In this document: positions 33,480 through 45,350 of the stretch, in pieces
How the letters are laid out: each line of letters opens with the position of its first letter
Numbering within the stretch: position 1 is the stretch's first letter
Virus record (IMG/VR): IMGVR_UViG_3300031521_001337
Location: 124,001 to 188,000 of that record
Strand: one strand, 5' to 3'
Length of the DNA stretch: 64,000 bases
Source: a virus
Made by a program: the position numbers and the translations under genes
The notes under the pieces: generated by a model
What the model saw: the letters and a program-made list of their open reading frames with translations, nothing else
The model's database searches: none
What the model was told of the DNA's origin: nothing

Positions 33480-36400
33480 TATTTTGCATTTACTTTCTTA
33501 TTGTTTGATGCTATTGTCTCATAAAATAATTTATCTGAATCTAAAGCATTTGTTTCAGTTTGACTCAAATCTATATTATGTTTATCCACAGGATTATTAA
33601 CACTATGAATTACTTTATAAAATTGTTTTCTGTCTGCTTCTACTTTTTTAGCTATTTGTCCACCTTTCTTTAAAGATTGTCCGTACATCATAGCCATTTG
33701 AATATTTTTTAAACGTTCATTAAATGGTTTAATTTGAGATTCTTTAGCTTTAAGAGCAGTTTGTCATTTAGCATAATCAGATGATTTTTCCCAATCAATA
33801 GGAGTTATTCCAGGAGTTTTCATTTGAGTATCATAATTCTTTCTAAATGAATTATTAGTTTCATCAGCTAATGTATTATACTCTTCACCTAATTGTTTAT
33901 ATTTAGGATCTTGTAAAATATTAAACATTCCAGTTTGACCTTCACGTTGTTTTTTCATTATATCGTTTTTCTGATTAGCTAATAATAGAACATTAAGAGC
34001 TGTATTCTGAGCTGAACTTTGAAGCGCATTTATTCCGTGGATTTTTCCAAATGCGTTAGCGGCTAAACCTCTATTCTTACCAAGAACTTCAGTATTATAT
34101 TTAGCGGTATTAGCGTTCATTTGTAATTGTTGTCCACGCATTTGATCAAGTCTTTGAGTATCTGCCATTTGAGCTTTATCTTTTAAAATATTACCTTGAT
34201 TAATTCCAGATAATCTAACACTAAATCCTTTATCAATGTCAGCAGTTGAAGCAGCCATTCTAGCAGTTTTACTGTTAACAGCAGCAGCTTGTTTGTCAGC
34301 TTCTAAAGTATGTGGTCTATCAGCTCTAATATAAGTATTTGACATATAAGGTAATGTGTACATACTATCTGCAACACCTTTCCTTTGAGCATTTCCAATA
34401 TCTTTATTAGTTCTAACTGTATTTAAATACATTGCTGTATTTAATAAATCAACTTTATTAAGTTTAGGAAATTTAATTCCTTCACTTTGTTTATTAACTG
34501 TTGTTCCAGATTGTGTAGTTGGTGTAGTTGTGTTTCCAAATAAATTAGTTGGAAGTTTTACTGCGGCAACATCAAATCCTTTATTTTTAGGTTCTAATCT
34601 TGTAGCAGATTCATTAAATTTATTAGTCATATAATTATGATATGGACCATATTTATTATCAGTAGCTAATCCTTTAACTTGTGCTAAATCTTTTACTGAT
34701 ACATTACTTCCAGCAGATTGAATAAATTTATTTAAATCTTCTTTATTTCTAGCTAACCAATTTTCATCAAGACCATTAACAAAATTAGTGTATTCAGGAG
34801 TATACCCTCCATCTTTAGTTTGCCATGTAGATACATCTTTTAAATCACTATAAGGTAAATAATTACCTGAACCTGGATGTTTATATGTAGTATTAGCTGT
34901 TGGTGCAACTGTAACTTTAGGTGCAATAGTACCAACTAATTTAGTAGGAACAATTGGTTTATTAATAACAGGTGCAGATATAATAGGTTGTTTTGTAGAA
35001 TCAGGCAATGTCATAGATTGACCTTTATTATTAGTAAATGTATGACCAGAAGCTCCGATTGTTTCATTAGTAAATCCAGCCTTTCTAAGTTTACCTTCTT
35101 TTAAAGCTTTATCTAATACAGAAAAATCCATTTTAAATGCTCCACCTTGTTGGAATTGTATAACTCCACCTTCTTTATGTTCTACCATATTTTTATTATA
35201 TTTGTTTCAGGCTTTGTTTAAACTTATTTTTCTTTTATAATCAGTGGCTTTATTAGCTCTATCTAATCCAAGAATAGCTTTTACTTTAGGATCTTTAAGT
35301 TTTTCTAAATTCTTTTGTTCACCTTGACGTAATTTACTAATAGCACTTTCTTGGAATTTCTTACCATATCAAGAACGTGGATCAGATTCTTCTTTTATAA
35401 CTCGTTCTGATTTAGCTTTGTTATCATTCATACCCGTAACCTTAGCTACTTTACCTTTAATACCTAACCAACCTTTATCAATTTTAGCAGCTTTTTTAGC
35501 TTCATCAAGAGTTTCTATTTCAGCTTTAAGTTTAGAAATAGCACCTTCATCAGGAGTTTCTTTTGCATTTAAAGCATCTAATACTGATTTTTTAGGTGCA
35601 ATTACTTTATCAAAATGTTCATTAATTGCAACTTCTGGATCAGTTCCTTTAGGAATTGTAATTTTAGATTCAACACCTTCTGGTACATTCTTTAATTTAA
35701 AGTCCGTACTAGCTTCTTGTGTTTGAATTTTAGTAGTTCCAGCGTGTACTTGTGCTAAATTATATAAACCTTTAACAGCTTGCACACCATGTACTAAACC
35801 TCTAGCATCTTGAATAGAAACATTTCCTAATCCACCTTCTTCTATATCTTGTGCAGTTTGTCTAGCAGCTGTTCCAGCATTTACTAAACCATAACCTAAA
35901 AATGCAGGTTTTGCTAATTTTGCAGCTTTTGATACTATTGATGATGCTGGTTTGAATGCTCCTTTTACTAAAGCTTTAGTTTCTGGAATTCCATATTTAG
36001 CAATTTTAGCAACTTTTTCAACTTCACTTAAACCCTCAGCTGATTTTACAATAGCTTTAGCTCTATTTAAATTTAATAATTCTTTACCTACTAATTCAAC
36101 ACCTTCTGCATCTTTAATTGCAGTTTTTGCAATTTTAAGAATATGTTCAGCCTTTTCAGCTTTAGTTGCAAGTTTAGCTATTTCAATACCTGTTTTAGCA
36201 CCTTTTAAACCAAGTTTAGCAGATGCTGCTCCTGGAATTAATGATAATGCTGTAAATCCTAAATTCAATGCAGCATTTCCAGCAGTTTCTCCAAATCCAT
36301 GTCCACGTAATATATCTGAACCTAATGTTGCAGCTGTTGATGTTAAACCTCCTGCAAGTCCGGCAGCGGTTCCACCTAAACTTACAACATCTCCACCTAA

Positions 36401-37387
36401 TGCAATAGCATCTAAATAATCTGCTGTAGATCCTTTTCCAGATAACATATCTCCAACTTTACCACTACCTGTAGCAGTTGGTTTTTCTTTTGGATGAAAA
36501 TAAGTTGTAGTTGTTTTACGAATATATGCTTGTGGTTTATGTGGTGTTGGTACTACTGGTGCAGTTTTTGCAGCAGTTGCTGCTGTTAAAGCAGCTGCAT
36601 CATCAGCAGCTTTCTTTTCTGCATCTAATTCAGTTTGTGTTTTTGGTGGAATCAAATAATCATTCATTTTCCAACCTAATGCATATGCTTTCTCAGTTAC
36701 TTTATCCCAATTAGGATTTGGTTCACTTAAAGCAAGTTTTAATGCCTGAGCATTATCGTAATCTTTATAATCGTAAGAATCTTTATTCTTAGTGTAATCA
36801 TTTAAATAATCATCAACTCCTTCTTTTGCCCAACCTAATACTCTAGCTTTTCTTTCATCATTAGTTTTGAAAGTATTTAAATGTGTAGCAAGTGCATTAA
36901 CATCATCATGATAATGTTTATTTGATACAATATTAGTTAAACCTTGTACTTCTTTTGAATACCCTGTTTGCGCTGTTGGAGTTGTAGTAGAATTTGTTGA
37001 CTCTATGTGTGTTCTTAGTGCATTCATTGCTGAACTAAGTGATTCTTTATCAGCATCATTACCTCTAATCTTAACACCTAATCCTAACATATCTTTACTA
37101 AGAGGTTCGTCATGACCTGTTCAGTTGAATTTCTTTAATTCTTCTGGAAGTTGAGATGTGTCAATACTATATGTTTGATCTGGATTAAATTTTAAAGCTT
37201 TATCCATAGCTCCACTTTTTACAAGAGCAGCTACTTGATCGTAAGCAGGCTTAGCTCTTCTAGCTTCTTTAGAAGACATCGAATACAAATTATCGTATAA
37301 TGCCTTTTCTACCTGAGAATAATCTTTTGGAGTATTATTTGGATCAGGAGCTTTACTTCCCGTTTGTAATTTTCTTACTAATGCCAT
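33479..37387 (-). CDS. Large late protein with membrane-active-looking segment, possible internal virion protein (TGA=Trp)
   Basis: 1,302 residues with TGA as Trp. The N terminus MALVRKLQTGSKAPDP fits the neighbouring tag pattern. Residues about 320-400 are Gly/Ala/Leu-rich and hydrophobic (ALGGDVVSLGGTAAGLAGGL), followed by an Ala/Lys-rich helical stretch, a layout like ejection or pore-forming internal virion proteins. A second tag-like segment, FQQGGAFKMDF, begins near residue 744, so the protein may be a fusion or may be cleaved. The C-terminal part is Asn/Thr-rich. Start ATG 37387 follows an in-frame TAA; it shares one base with the next gene. Role inferred from position and composition only. 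Confidence 0.78.
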
Positions 37388-37414
37388 GTTTATAATTTTT
37401 TTAAATTAAACAAT

Positions 37415-37448
37415 AAAAGGGAAACAGGTTTTTTACTGCTTCCCTTTT
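37415..37448 (-). terminator. Hairpin terminator or attenuator between two late genes
   Basis: AAAAGGGAAaCAG and CTGcTTCCCTTTT form a strong stem with a loop of about eight bases in the 70-base gap between the 98-aa gene and the 1,302-aa gene. On the - strand it is followed by TATTGTTT, a weak U-tract, so partial read-through is likely. Confidence 0.7.
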
Positions 37449-37457
37449 AAGGTAGGC

Positions 37458-37754
37458 TTATTTTCTGCCCACGAATACTAGTTTACCGCCTTTTCTTTGG
37501 TAAGTAGGTTGACCTTGTGCTTCTGGAGCTCCACCTTGTTCACCTTGTGCACCTTGAAGCATTTGCATGATCATTTGTGCTAACATAGCAGCTGCTTCTG
37601 GTCCTAATTGTTGAACAATTTGTTGTGCCATTTGAGCAACTTGTTCTTCTGCTCCACCACCTTGTTGTCCACCTTCTGCAGGTGCTGCTGCCGGAGCTGC
37701 ACCTTGTTCTGGAGCAGGAGCTGCTCCACCTTCTTGTAAAAATTTTACTTTCAT
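37458..37754 (-). CDS. Small Gln/Gly/Ala/Pro-rich late protein
   Basis: 98 residues, starting MKVKFLQEGGAAPAPEQG with the FLQEGG tag, then a low-complexity Gln/Gly/Ala/Pro region, a helix rich in Met/Gln (LAQMIMQMLQGAQ) and a basic tail ending KGGKLVFVGRK. It is clearly higher in G+C than the surroundings. No Trp is present, so the code does not matter. It is probably a structural or packaged peptide; function unknown. Confidence 0.75.
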   Translation of the reverse strand: MKVKFLQEGGAAPAPEQGAAPAAAPAEGGQQGGGAEEQVAQMAQQIVQQLGPEAAAMLAQMIMQMLQGAQGEQGGAPEAQGQPTYQRKGGKLVFVGRK

Positions 37755-37762
37755 TTTAATTA

Positions 37763-38341
37763 TTAATTTTTGGATTTTACATATTCAGGATCAGTTTCAG
37801 ACTGTACCTGTAAAAACTTAAACATTCTTTTACCTAATGTTTTGTAATCATTATCATTATTAGTTATTGCAGCTTTTTTCGCAAACTTAATTAATGTTTT
37901 AGTATGTGTCCGACTAAATATTCTTTCACCACCAACTAATTCCATTTGAGAATTTCCTTCTGCATCTAACACGTGCATTTTATCTGATTTTAGTTTATTA
38001 TCAGGTTTGAATTCTAGTTCATCACCTTCTTTAACTCCAGAATCTTTGTTTAATTCTAACACATACATCACATTTTGTTCTGTGATTAAGTCTTCTGATT
38101 CAGGTACTCCTTCATGAACTGATATAACGTTCATTTCTTCATCTATAAAAATTATATCTAATGGAATATGAGTATCTTTCATATAGAAAGAAATCTCATC
38201 AGGCTCATTAAATATAAATAACATTCCTTCGTTTTCAGGTAATTCAGTTACACCTTGTAATCCTTTATCATGATCTTCATCAGATTCAGCAAGTTTAACC
38301 GTATATTCTTTATTACCAATCTCTATTTTTATTTCTTTCAT
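37763..38341 (-). CDS. DUF192-domain late protein
   Basis: 192 residues. The first ~110 residues match DUF192: KGLQGVTELPENEGMLFIF, then FYMKDTHIPLDIIFID, with the family's conserved Met-Lys-x-Thr and Pro-Leu-Asp. Bacterial DUF192 proteins are mostly exported small beta-barrels of unknown function. The C-terminal ~80 residues are an extra basic, helical part not typical of the family. It sits between small late genes and overlaps the next upstream gene by 13 bases. No signal peptide is visible. Confidence 0.82.
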   Translation of the reverse strand: MKEIKIEIGNKEYTVKLAESDEDHDKGLQGVTELPENEGMLFIFNEPDEISFYMKDTHIPLDIIFIDEEMNVISVHEGVPESEDLITEQNVMYVLELNKDSGVKEGDELEFKPDNKLKSDKMHVLDAEGNSQMELVGGERIFSRTHTKTLIKFAKKAAITNNDNDYKTLGKRMFKFLQVQSETDPEYVKSKN

Positions 38342-38589
38342 TTGGTTAATATCTCAGGGATAATACTATTTAAAATTCCTCCATTTTCATGATGTCATTT
38401 TTTTGCATTTTGAGCAAAAATTGCACGTTTCTTCGTTAATGGATTTTTACTATGTGTAAGTTCTTCTGTAGATTTTCCAGTTTTCTTTTTAGTTGCAGTA
38501 AATTTTCCTTTATTTGCAGGATTAATATGAATACCACCCGATTTAAAACTTTGGATATTATTCATTTGATTTGATATTGTATATTTCAT
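38329..38589 (-). CDS. Small late protein of the type ending in KKRAIFAQNAKKW
   Basis: 86 residues with TGA as Trp. It begins MKYTISNQMNN and has QSFKSGGIHINPANKGKF, then a Lys-rich segment with NPLTKKRAIFAQNAKKW, a pattern I recall from small proteins common in Bacteroidota phages. The Trp of AKKW is TGA (38395). A second TGA at 38338 would be the stop in the standard code (ATGA overlap with the next gene); read as Trp, the protein ends at TAA 38329. It is basic and possibly DNA- or capsid-associated; function not known. Confidence 0.68.
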
Positions 38590-39205
38590 AATTTTTTATA
38601 TATTCATTAATTAATCGTTGAGATTTTATATCTCCATCATGAGCAATATAATGACAATATATACACAAAGTTATTCCATTAGTTTCATCAAATTCTAATG
38701 AGTTATCAATTGATTTTGGAATAATATGATGAGCATGTTGTATAGTTTTTTCAGAATTACCACAATTTTGACAAGTATAATTATCTCGAGTTTTTACTAA
38801 TTTTCCTCATTTTCTAAATGCGTCTTTTCTTCCTTCAATATGATTACATTCTTTTCATTCATAATGATTTTTACCTATTGTGTATTCTTCTGAACATTTT
38901 TTACAACAGAAATTATTTGTAGAATTAATAAGATGTTCTTTTCTATTAAAATTTGAACCACAATTAGTACATTGTATTGCTATTATATCTGAACTTTTAT
39001 TTTTAACTTTACATTCATGCGAACAAAATTTAGAATCTCTATATTCTTGAACTTCATACTCTTTATTACATTCTTCACAAATTAATATCTTTCTTAATTT
39101 TCTAGAATTATGTGAACATTCTTGACTGCAATATTTTCTAGTTTTTATCCCTTGAAATTCAGCTCCACAATGTTCACATATTTTAGATTCTTTCTTATAA
39201 CCCAT
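38558..39205 (-). CDS. HNH homing endonuclease with zinc-finger N terminus (TGA=Trp)
   Basis: 215 residues. The N-terminal ~115 residues hold three Cys-rich units (CEHCGAEF..CSQEC, CEECNKEY..CSHEC, CTNCGSNF..CKKC), likely zinc fingers for DNA binding. The C-terminal part has an HNH core: CQNCG, then HAHHIIPKS, then CIYCHYIAH. TGA codons at 38855 and 38807 become Trp and join the two halves. It has its own promoter-like box (39227-39234) and its end overlaps the start of the next gene by 32 bases. It looks like a free-standing mobile gene inserted between late genes; no intron boundary is evident. Confidence 0.85.
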
Positions 39206-39226
39206 ATTTTATTTTTTGATATTATA

Positions 39227-39234
39227 CAAAAGTA
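39227..39234 (-). promoter_or_regulatory. Promoter -7 box (TACTTTTG) upstream of the HNH gene
   Basis: On the - strand TACTTTTG preceded by ATTATTA repeats the box at 5675 and lies 22 bases before the HNH start codon. It fits the Bacteroidota TAnnTTTG consensus. It suggests that the endonuclease, and perhaps everything downstream, has its own transcript. Confidence 0.55.
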
Positions 39235-39288
39235 TAATAATTTTTCCATATAATATCTATAAACTGATTAAATTTTTAATTACAAAGA

Positions 39289-40428
39289 TTAAGCTTCAAC
39301 AGTTTCTATAAGTCCTGTATTGTCTTGAGTATTTTCTAATATCTCATAAACTAACAACTTACCAGCTTTAAGTGCTATGTCTTCATCTCCATCTTTATAT
39401 TGTTTAAACATCTCTTCTAACTTGTCTGTAACATCTTTATTAAAAATGATTTCATTAAGTTCAATTTCTGCGTGTTGAGTTATAGCACCACCTTCATCCA
39501 TTGTTACAACCGGAATACCTTTATCAGTAACTTGTTCTGAAATTTCTTCTGGCAGATCGTGTTTTCTAGCATGTAATGCTCCATCAGGTATAACATTAAA
39601 TTTACCACCATCTTCAAATACATCTATTTCAGGAACTTCAATTACTTCTATGATCGGTTTAACTCTTAAAGAATAATTAACCCGATTTTTAATATTAGTC
39701 ATTTGTAGTTTACTTCCGCGTTTTGCAGCTAATATATTAGTTGTTATACCTCCAAACAATTTCTGTTGATTTTTGGTAGCGATGTCTCCAAATGAATTCG
39801 CAGAAGCTAACATATTCTGTTTACTTTGAAACATAGAATTACCCGCAAGTAAATTCTGTTTATCATCATATTTAGTCAAATTGTTAGCATTTCTAGTTTT
39901 ACCAGCTCAAGTACCTAATAAAGTCTGTTTCTTTCCAGCATTAGTATTCATATTAAATGAATATGCTCCAGTATCTAATCCAGTAGTACCTTGCTTTTTA
40001 GCTGTAGTTCCTGCAAATTTATTTAATGTTGTAAGAGCAGTAAGACCAGCTCCGATTCCCATTAATGCAGGATTACCAGATTTAAGCATCATACCAGCTC
40101 CTTTATCCATAAGTCCCATTGTACCCTCTTCTAAATCTGAGCCAGTTTCAGCACGTTTTAAACCTGCTGCTTGTAATCCAGTTTCTAATAGTTGTGGAGC
40201 TTCTCCAAGTATTTCAGATCCTACAGAAGCAGCGGGTGCTGCTCCTGGGATTTGTGTTGAACCTGATTTAATAGTAGATCCATTTGCATTCATACCTAAG
40301 TTTTTATTAAGTCCTTTTATAATTTTATTTATATCTAGACTATTTGTAGATAAATATGAATTCTTAGAACTTAATTGTTGTAAAGATCCAGATGGTGTTT
40401 GATATTTTTTAATTAATTCTTTAGGCAT
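39289..40428 (-). CDS. Late structural or assembly protein (TGA=Trp)
   Basis: 379 residues after joining two fragments through TGA at 39907. N terminus MPKELIKKYQTPSGSLQQL; the middle is Gly/Ala/Leu-rich with a hydrophobic segment (GNPALMGIGAGLTALTTL). Further on are VFEDGGKFNVIPDG and HARKHDLPEE, short patterns I associate with Bacteroidota phage late proteins, then an acidic C terminus. It overlaps the 1,419-aa gene by eight bases. Function unknown; a packaged or tail-associated protein is likely by context. A small inverted repeat AGCAGC-GGGT-GCTGCT lies at 40228-40243. Confidence 0.75.
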
Positions 40429-43400
40429 AACTTATAGTGAATAATGTTCTTAGAGCATTAATGACTGCATATTGTGTACCATCATATTTTACTCGTATTT
40501 TAATATATTTATCTCTAATTTTCATTTCATTTGCTTTAGTAAATAATAATTCATTATTTTTAACATAAGCATAAGTAAAATTAATTGGTTGAATTTGAAT
40601 ATCTCAAGAATCTTCCATATATTGCATATTACCTTTTACTCTACCAAATTGTTTAAGGTTTAAACCTTGTTGATAACTGTTAACTAATTTTTCTTTAGTT
40701 TTATTATGTTCTTTAATACTTATATCTTTAGTACGTATTAAATTTCCATAAAATGAATTTGGTAAATTAATATCAAAATATTCACTATTAGAATTACTAT
40801 CTTTTTGTGTAATAATATAAGGAAGTTTTGGTGTTAAAGGTTTTGCAATTAAATAAAGTCTATAGCGTTCATCTAAATCTGTGATTCCAGTTAAATTAAC
40901 TCCATTAACATTATTTATTGTGATGTTATTTAATTTTAATATTAAATCTTTATCTTTATTCCAATCAAATCCTTCGCCAACAACTTCATAATAAAATGAG
41001 TTGGGTTCTGCTAAATTAGATATAATTTTTAAGTTATTAAATATTTTCTGAACTCCAGGAATTCCATTAGCAACAAATTCAAATTCGAATGGATATTGGG
41101 CATCATACCAATAAGTTGGAAGAATTGTTCCTTGCTCTTCTTCGAATCCCGCAAATCCGTGTTTATACAAGTAATTAGATGCATTTTCATGCTTCTCTGT
41201 ATTTGCAAAGGTATAAAAAATATTATTTATATTTTCTGAAAATTCTGGAAACCATGTATATTGAGTAACCCATTTGTTTGTAAGTTCACTATGACATAAA
41301 TGTCAAGATACATTATTATATTTAAACACAAACATAACATCTTGTTTAAATGCGTTATAATGTGATTTTACAAAATTTACATTTATACTATTATCATAAT
41401 CAGATTCTTTTAAATTAATATGATCATTTAAGAATTTTTGAATTTTCAAATCAGATATAACTTCAAATTGTTGTCCATTAGTTCTCCAAATCTTTTTAGC
41501 AACAGTATCAATACCGTAAATAAACTTAGATGTTTTAATTATAGAATCTGCTCACATAGATCCAAATGTATTTGATAATACTTTAGGATTTTTAGGAAGT
41601 ACTGTATCAGTATTAATGTATACATTATCTCCTTGTGCATTTGTCATCATTGCTCTTTCGTTTACAGGAATCATTAATACTCCATGTTCCATAACAGCAA
41701 TAAGTGTTCCATATCATTCCTCTAATTTTACAAGTTCACCATGTTCAAGAGTATAATCTTGATAATTTGGAGATTCGAATATACGAGTTCCATTTACAAA
41801 TGATGATTGTTGTAATTTATTTGAATAATTGATTCTATTTGTAAATGAAGTTTTGATAAAAGGAACATCAGGGATTTCAAAATAATTTTTATCTCCTAAT
41901 GATTTACTAATACCTCCATTAATTATATGAGATTCAGGTAAACTATCTTGCATATCAATTGAATGATAAGGATAGAATCCTCTTTTCTTTTTATGAACAG
42001 CTTCTTCCATTGGATTTGAAAAATCTACATCTCTCATTGCTAAATTAGTATTACTGCAAACTTTAATTGTAACTCAATAACCTAAAGGAACTGCATTAAC
42101 ATCAGGTTTATTAATCTTCTGTGATCCAAATAATCCATTAATTTCAGAATACTTTTTGAACTTCTTACCATCAGCTTCAATTATTGAATTATTTCCAGGT
42201 TCTCCATCACTAGTTTCTCCTGAGAATGATGCAACAAAGTTTCCTCTATAAGTAAAAACGGGTAAAAGTTTTCTATACGATAATGATTCAGTTGTAAGTG
42301 TTCCATCTGTTCCACCTGACTTAACAATTGTAGAAGCTTTATTAATAACTCTAAAATTTTTATATCAAGTTCAAGGATCTATAATTTTTTTATTAGTTGG
42401 AACTTCACCATCAGTAAAATTTCAAGTCATTCTTTGAGTTACTGTATTTATATAACAATCACCTCTAAAAATATTATTAATATATTTTGAGTCAGTTCCA
42501 GATAATTTACTTCATTCAATTCTATCAGTAATAGGAAAAAATGGAGAAGAATTATTATATCTTATTTTAAAGTAATCTTTTCAACTTACATTAAAATTAT
42601 AATCTTTTTGAAAAATATTATAGTATTCACCATCAACAATAGCATCTGATTCAGTTGCTAAATAAGTATTAAATATACCTCTAACTTTAGTAGATGTATA
42701 ATTTACATTATCATCAGTAACTGTATTTTCTAAATCTTCATATGCTCCATATTTAGGATCTGCATATTTAGAAACATCAATATCATTACCTGCTTGTGAA
42801 CTAAATGAGAATTTACTATTTTTAATTAATTCAATACCTGGTTCAATTAAAGTAATTGGGGTATTAATTTCTGTAACATCTGATACTTTTGGAATAGTAT
42901 TTTCTAATATTAAATTTAAATAATCTTTGGAATTATTTATAAATGATTTATTAGAACGAGTATACTTAGTAGTTCTTAATAAGAATTCAGATGAATTAAA
43001 AAATGAATTAAATGTATTTACTTTTAAAGTAGCTTCTGGACAAAGTAATGCATTATGATTAATATCATCTACTTTAAATAAACTTGTTCCTAATTTAGGT
43101 TTACCTGAATTATTTGTAGGACTATTAGTTGTAGTTAAGAAAGATTGTCCAAAATGAGCATCATTAATATCTTCTTTATAATTGTTATTTACAATTTTTA
43201 AAGTTGGAGTGTATGCTTTTGTTGATGTAGATATACCTACAGCCTGAGCTAATATAGTAGGAATTCTTTTTTGTCTAACAATAAAAAATCCTTTAGTTAT
43301 GTCTTTTAAACCATCAATTATATCAGATCCTTCTAATACACTATTTCCAAGTTCATCATTTTGAAATGATACTTTTAAACCAATTGGTTTAATTGATAAA

Positions 43401-44680
43401 GTTCCATTCATCATTGACTTTTCAGTCATATCTATTTTGAATACACCTTTTACATTTTCATCAGTACCTTCGATTAAATAATCATCTCCATAATTAATAT
43501 CATCTCCAATTTTAGGAAGATATGAATATATTGTATTTTCATTAATAACTTTTTTACCTCTAATATTAAATACTGGAGATAATGTATAATCATTCATAAT
43601 ATAAACTATTCCTAATCGATAAACTTCTTCATCTCAATATCCTAATTTATAATATATATTATTTGCATTAAAATATTCATTTCCTATAAATGGATATCTT
43701 TCATTATAATTTTCATCTAAATATCCAATGCCATTAGTATCATACATAGGAGTAGGTATAGCATATAAACTATACTTTTCTAATGTTTTAAATACTTCAT
43801 AATTATTTGTAATATTTCCAGCAAAACAAATATTTTGACAAGTTGCCAATGTTTTTACTGAATCAAAATTTGCATATTTAATATTAATACTATCTGTTGT
43901 AATTTCAGTATGATTTTCATAACCTGTAATAGAAATTTCAGTATTATTGTTTACAATTTTAAATTTGTCTTCAATAAAATATGTTTTAACTATTTCAGAA
44001 TCTCCATCACCTGTAGATCTTGTATAATATATATTAATGTAATCATAAGCTAAATCTAAATTGTTTAATCTAAATTTAATAACTTTATTACTATTCTCAT
44101 CTAATTGACCTCCTCTTATTGATTTAGGTGAATTTACTGTTCCTATGTGACATATTACTTTTCCTGATTCAGCAATAAAATCTGATTCATTTCCATCATA
44201 ATCTGCTAATTTAAAATAAAAAGTATAATTTCCAACTTTCATATTACCACCATCTTTAATTCCTAAAAAATCAATAGTAGTAATTTTATTAGTATTCTTT
44301 ATTAAACTTGCTTCAATTTTAAAATTGTCAGCTGAATAAATATTTGTGTCTAAGTTACCATGTCTATCTGCAATTTTATATTCAGTTGAACTTGTCAAAT
44401 AGAATCTAGAATTTATGATTTTAGGAGGATTAACATCATCCGTAACTATTATATTTACTGAATCATCATAAGATACTTCAGTAGTAATCGCTATAGGATG
44501 ATCAATATTTACTTTTGCTACATCAGCATCTAATCTTAACGGTAAAAGAGATTTTTCAGGTACAGTTGCACTAGGATTCAATAAATTATAAAAAGGAGCA
44601 TATTCATATAACAGGGTTCCTGATTCAGGAATCCCGTATATAGAATTAGTTATTGATAAATTTATTATTGGTAATGCCAT
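40421..44680 (-). CDS. Large tail protein, muzzle/stabilisation type (TGA=Trp)
   Basis: 1,419 residues with TGA as Trp, all gaps checked for TAA/TAG. It is Asn/Ile/Tyr-rich and predicted to be mainly beta-strand. The region GNYTFYFKLADYDGNESDFI (residues about 165-184) resembles a repeated pattern in crAss-like tail stabilisation or muzzle proteins. The N terminus MALPIINLSITNSIYG looks like the middle of that family rather than its start, and the 369-aa gene two genes upstream looks like the missing N-terminal part. It probably forms the outer part of the short tail. A stem-loop lies at 44614-44635. Confidence 0.75.
44614..44635 (-). other. Stem-loop near the start of the 1,419-aa tail gene
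   Basis: GGG-TTCCTG and CAGGAA-CCC form a nine-pair stem with one bulged T and a three-base loop, 45-67 bases from the start codon. Confidence 0.65.
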
Positions 44681-44681
44681 T

Positions 44682-45329
44682 TTATTTTATTCTTAGTATA
44701 TAATTAACTACAAAGTAAGGAGGCATATTATTATGAGGCATTGTTACTCCACTATCTCCACCAGCGTTACCTGTAAGACCTTGATAAGTACGTGCATTAT
44801 TTTCACCAACTATTGTATTTGTAGCATTACCAGGCATTCCTGTAGTTACTTTATTATATACAAAGAAAGAACCATTATCATCCGCAATACCATTTGGATG
44901 ATTATGTACTGGTGATTCAGTAAGATCTAATTGATGTGAAAATTCACCTGCTGAAGCACCTAATTCAAGAGTTGCATATGCATATAATGGAGGAATTCCT
45001 GCTTGAATTAATGATGATCCAGGTTTAATATAAGGAATACCTATAGTTGTAACTCCATCTCCTCCATAAACTAGAAACATAGGTCCCATTGTAGAAACAA
45101 ATGAAGGATGACAATCTGCTACATTAACTGTTTGACCTGGAACATTACATCACACATATCCCTCTGGTGGTAACGTACTTGAGAAAAAAGGTTTAGGTAT
45201 TCCTCAATCTGAATAATATAATGCTGAAATCATTTCATCATTTGCATTCACATGATCACCTCTCTTTATTTTATTCCCAGCTACTGGAATATAATTTTTT
45301 ACAGCTGTTTTTATTGCTTCTAGTAACAT
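44682..45329 (-). CDS. Tail collar-type fibre protein (TGA=Trp)
   Basis: 215 residues; start ATG 45329 gives MLLEAIKTAVKNYIPVAG. TGA supplies Trp in YSDWG and GYVWCNVPG. The Gly-rich second half, with VHNHPNG, GNATNTIVG and the C-terminal MPPYFVVNYILRIK, matches phage tail-collar (T4 gp12/microcystin-dependent-like) domains, in which His side chains can bind metal within a fibre trimer. It lies one base upstream of the 1,419-aa gene, between that and the 369-aa protein, and is probably a tail fibre or tip involved in adsorption. Confidence 0.82.
45273..45290 (-). other. Small stem-loop near the start of the collar gene
   Basis: ATTC-CAG and CTG-GAAT with one bulged C and a three-base loop, 40-57 bases from the start codon. 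Confidence 0.45.
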
Positions 45330-45350
45330 ATTTTTATATTTTTTTTGTGT

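Noticed and set aside
35418-36419. Long open frames on the + strand opposite the 1,302-aa gene
   Set aside because: They are antisense shadows of Ala/Gly/Lys-rich coding sequence, with no start context and no recognisable protein.
38558-39205. HNH gene inside a group I intron or intein
   Set aside because: The flanking genes are complete on their own and no split gene or intron ends could be seen.
39881-40402. 173-aa + strand open frame
   Set aside because: A mirror of the Gly/Ala/Leu-rich 379-aa late protein; Pro/Val-rich with no motif.
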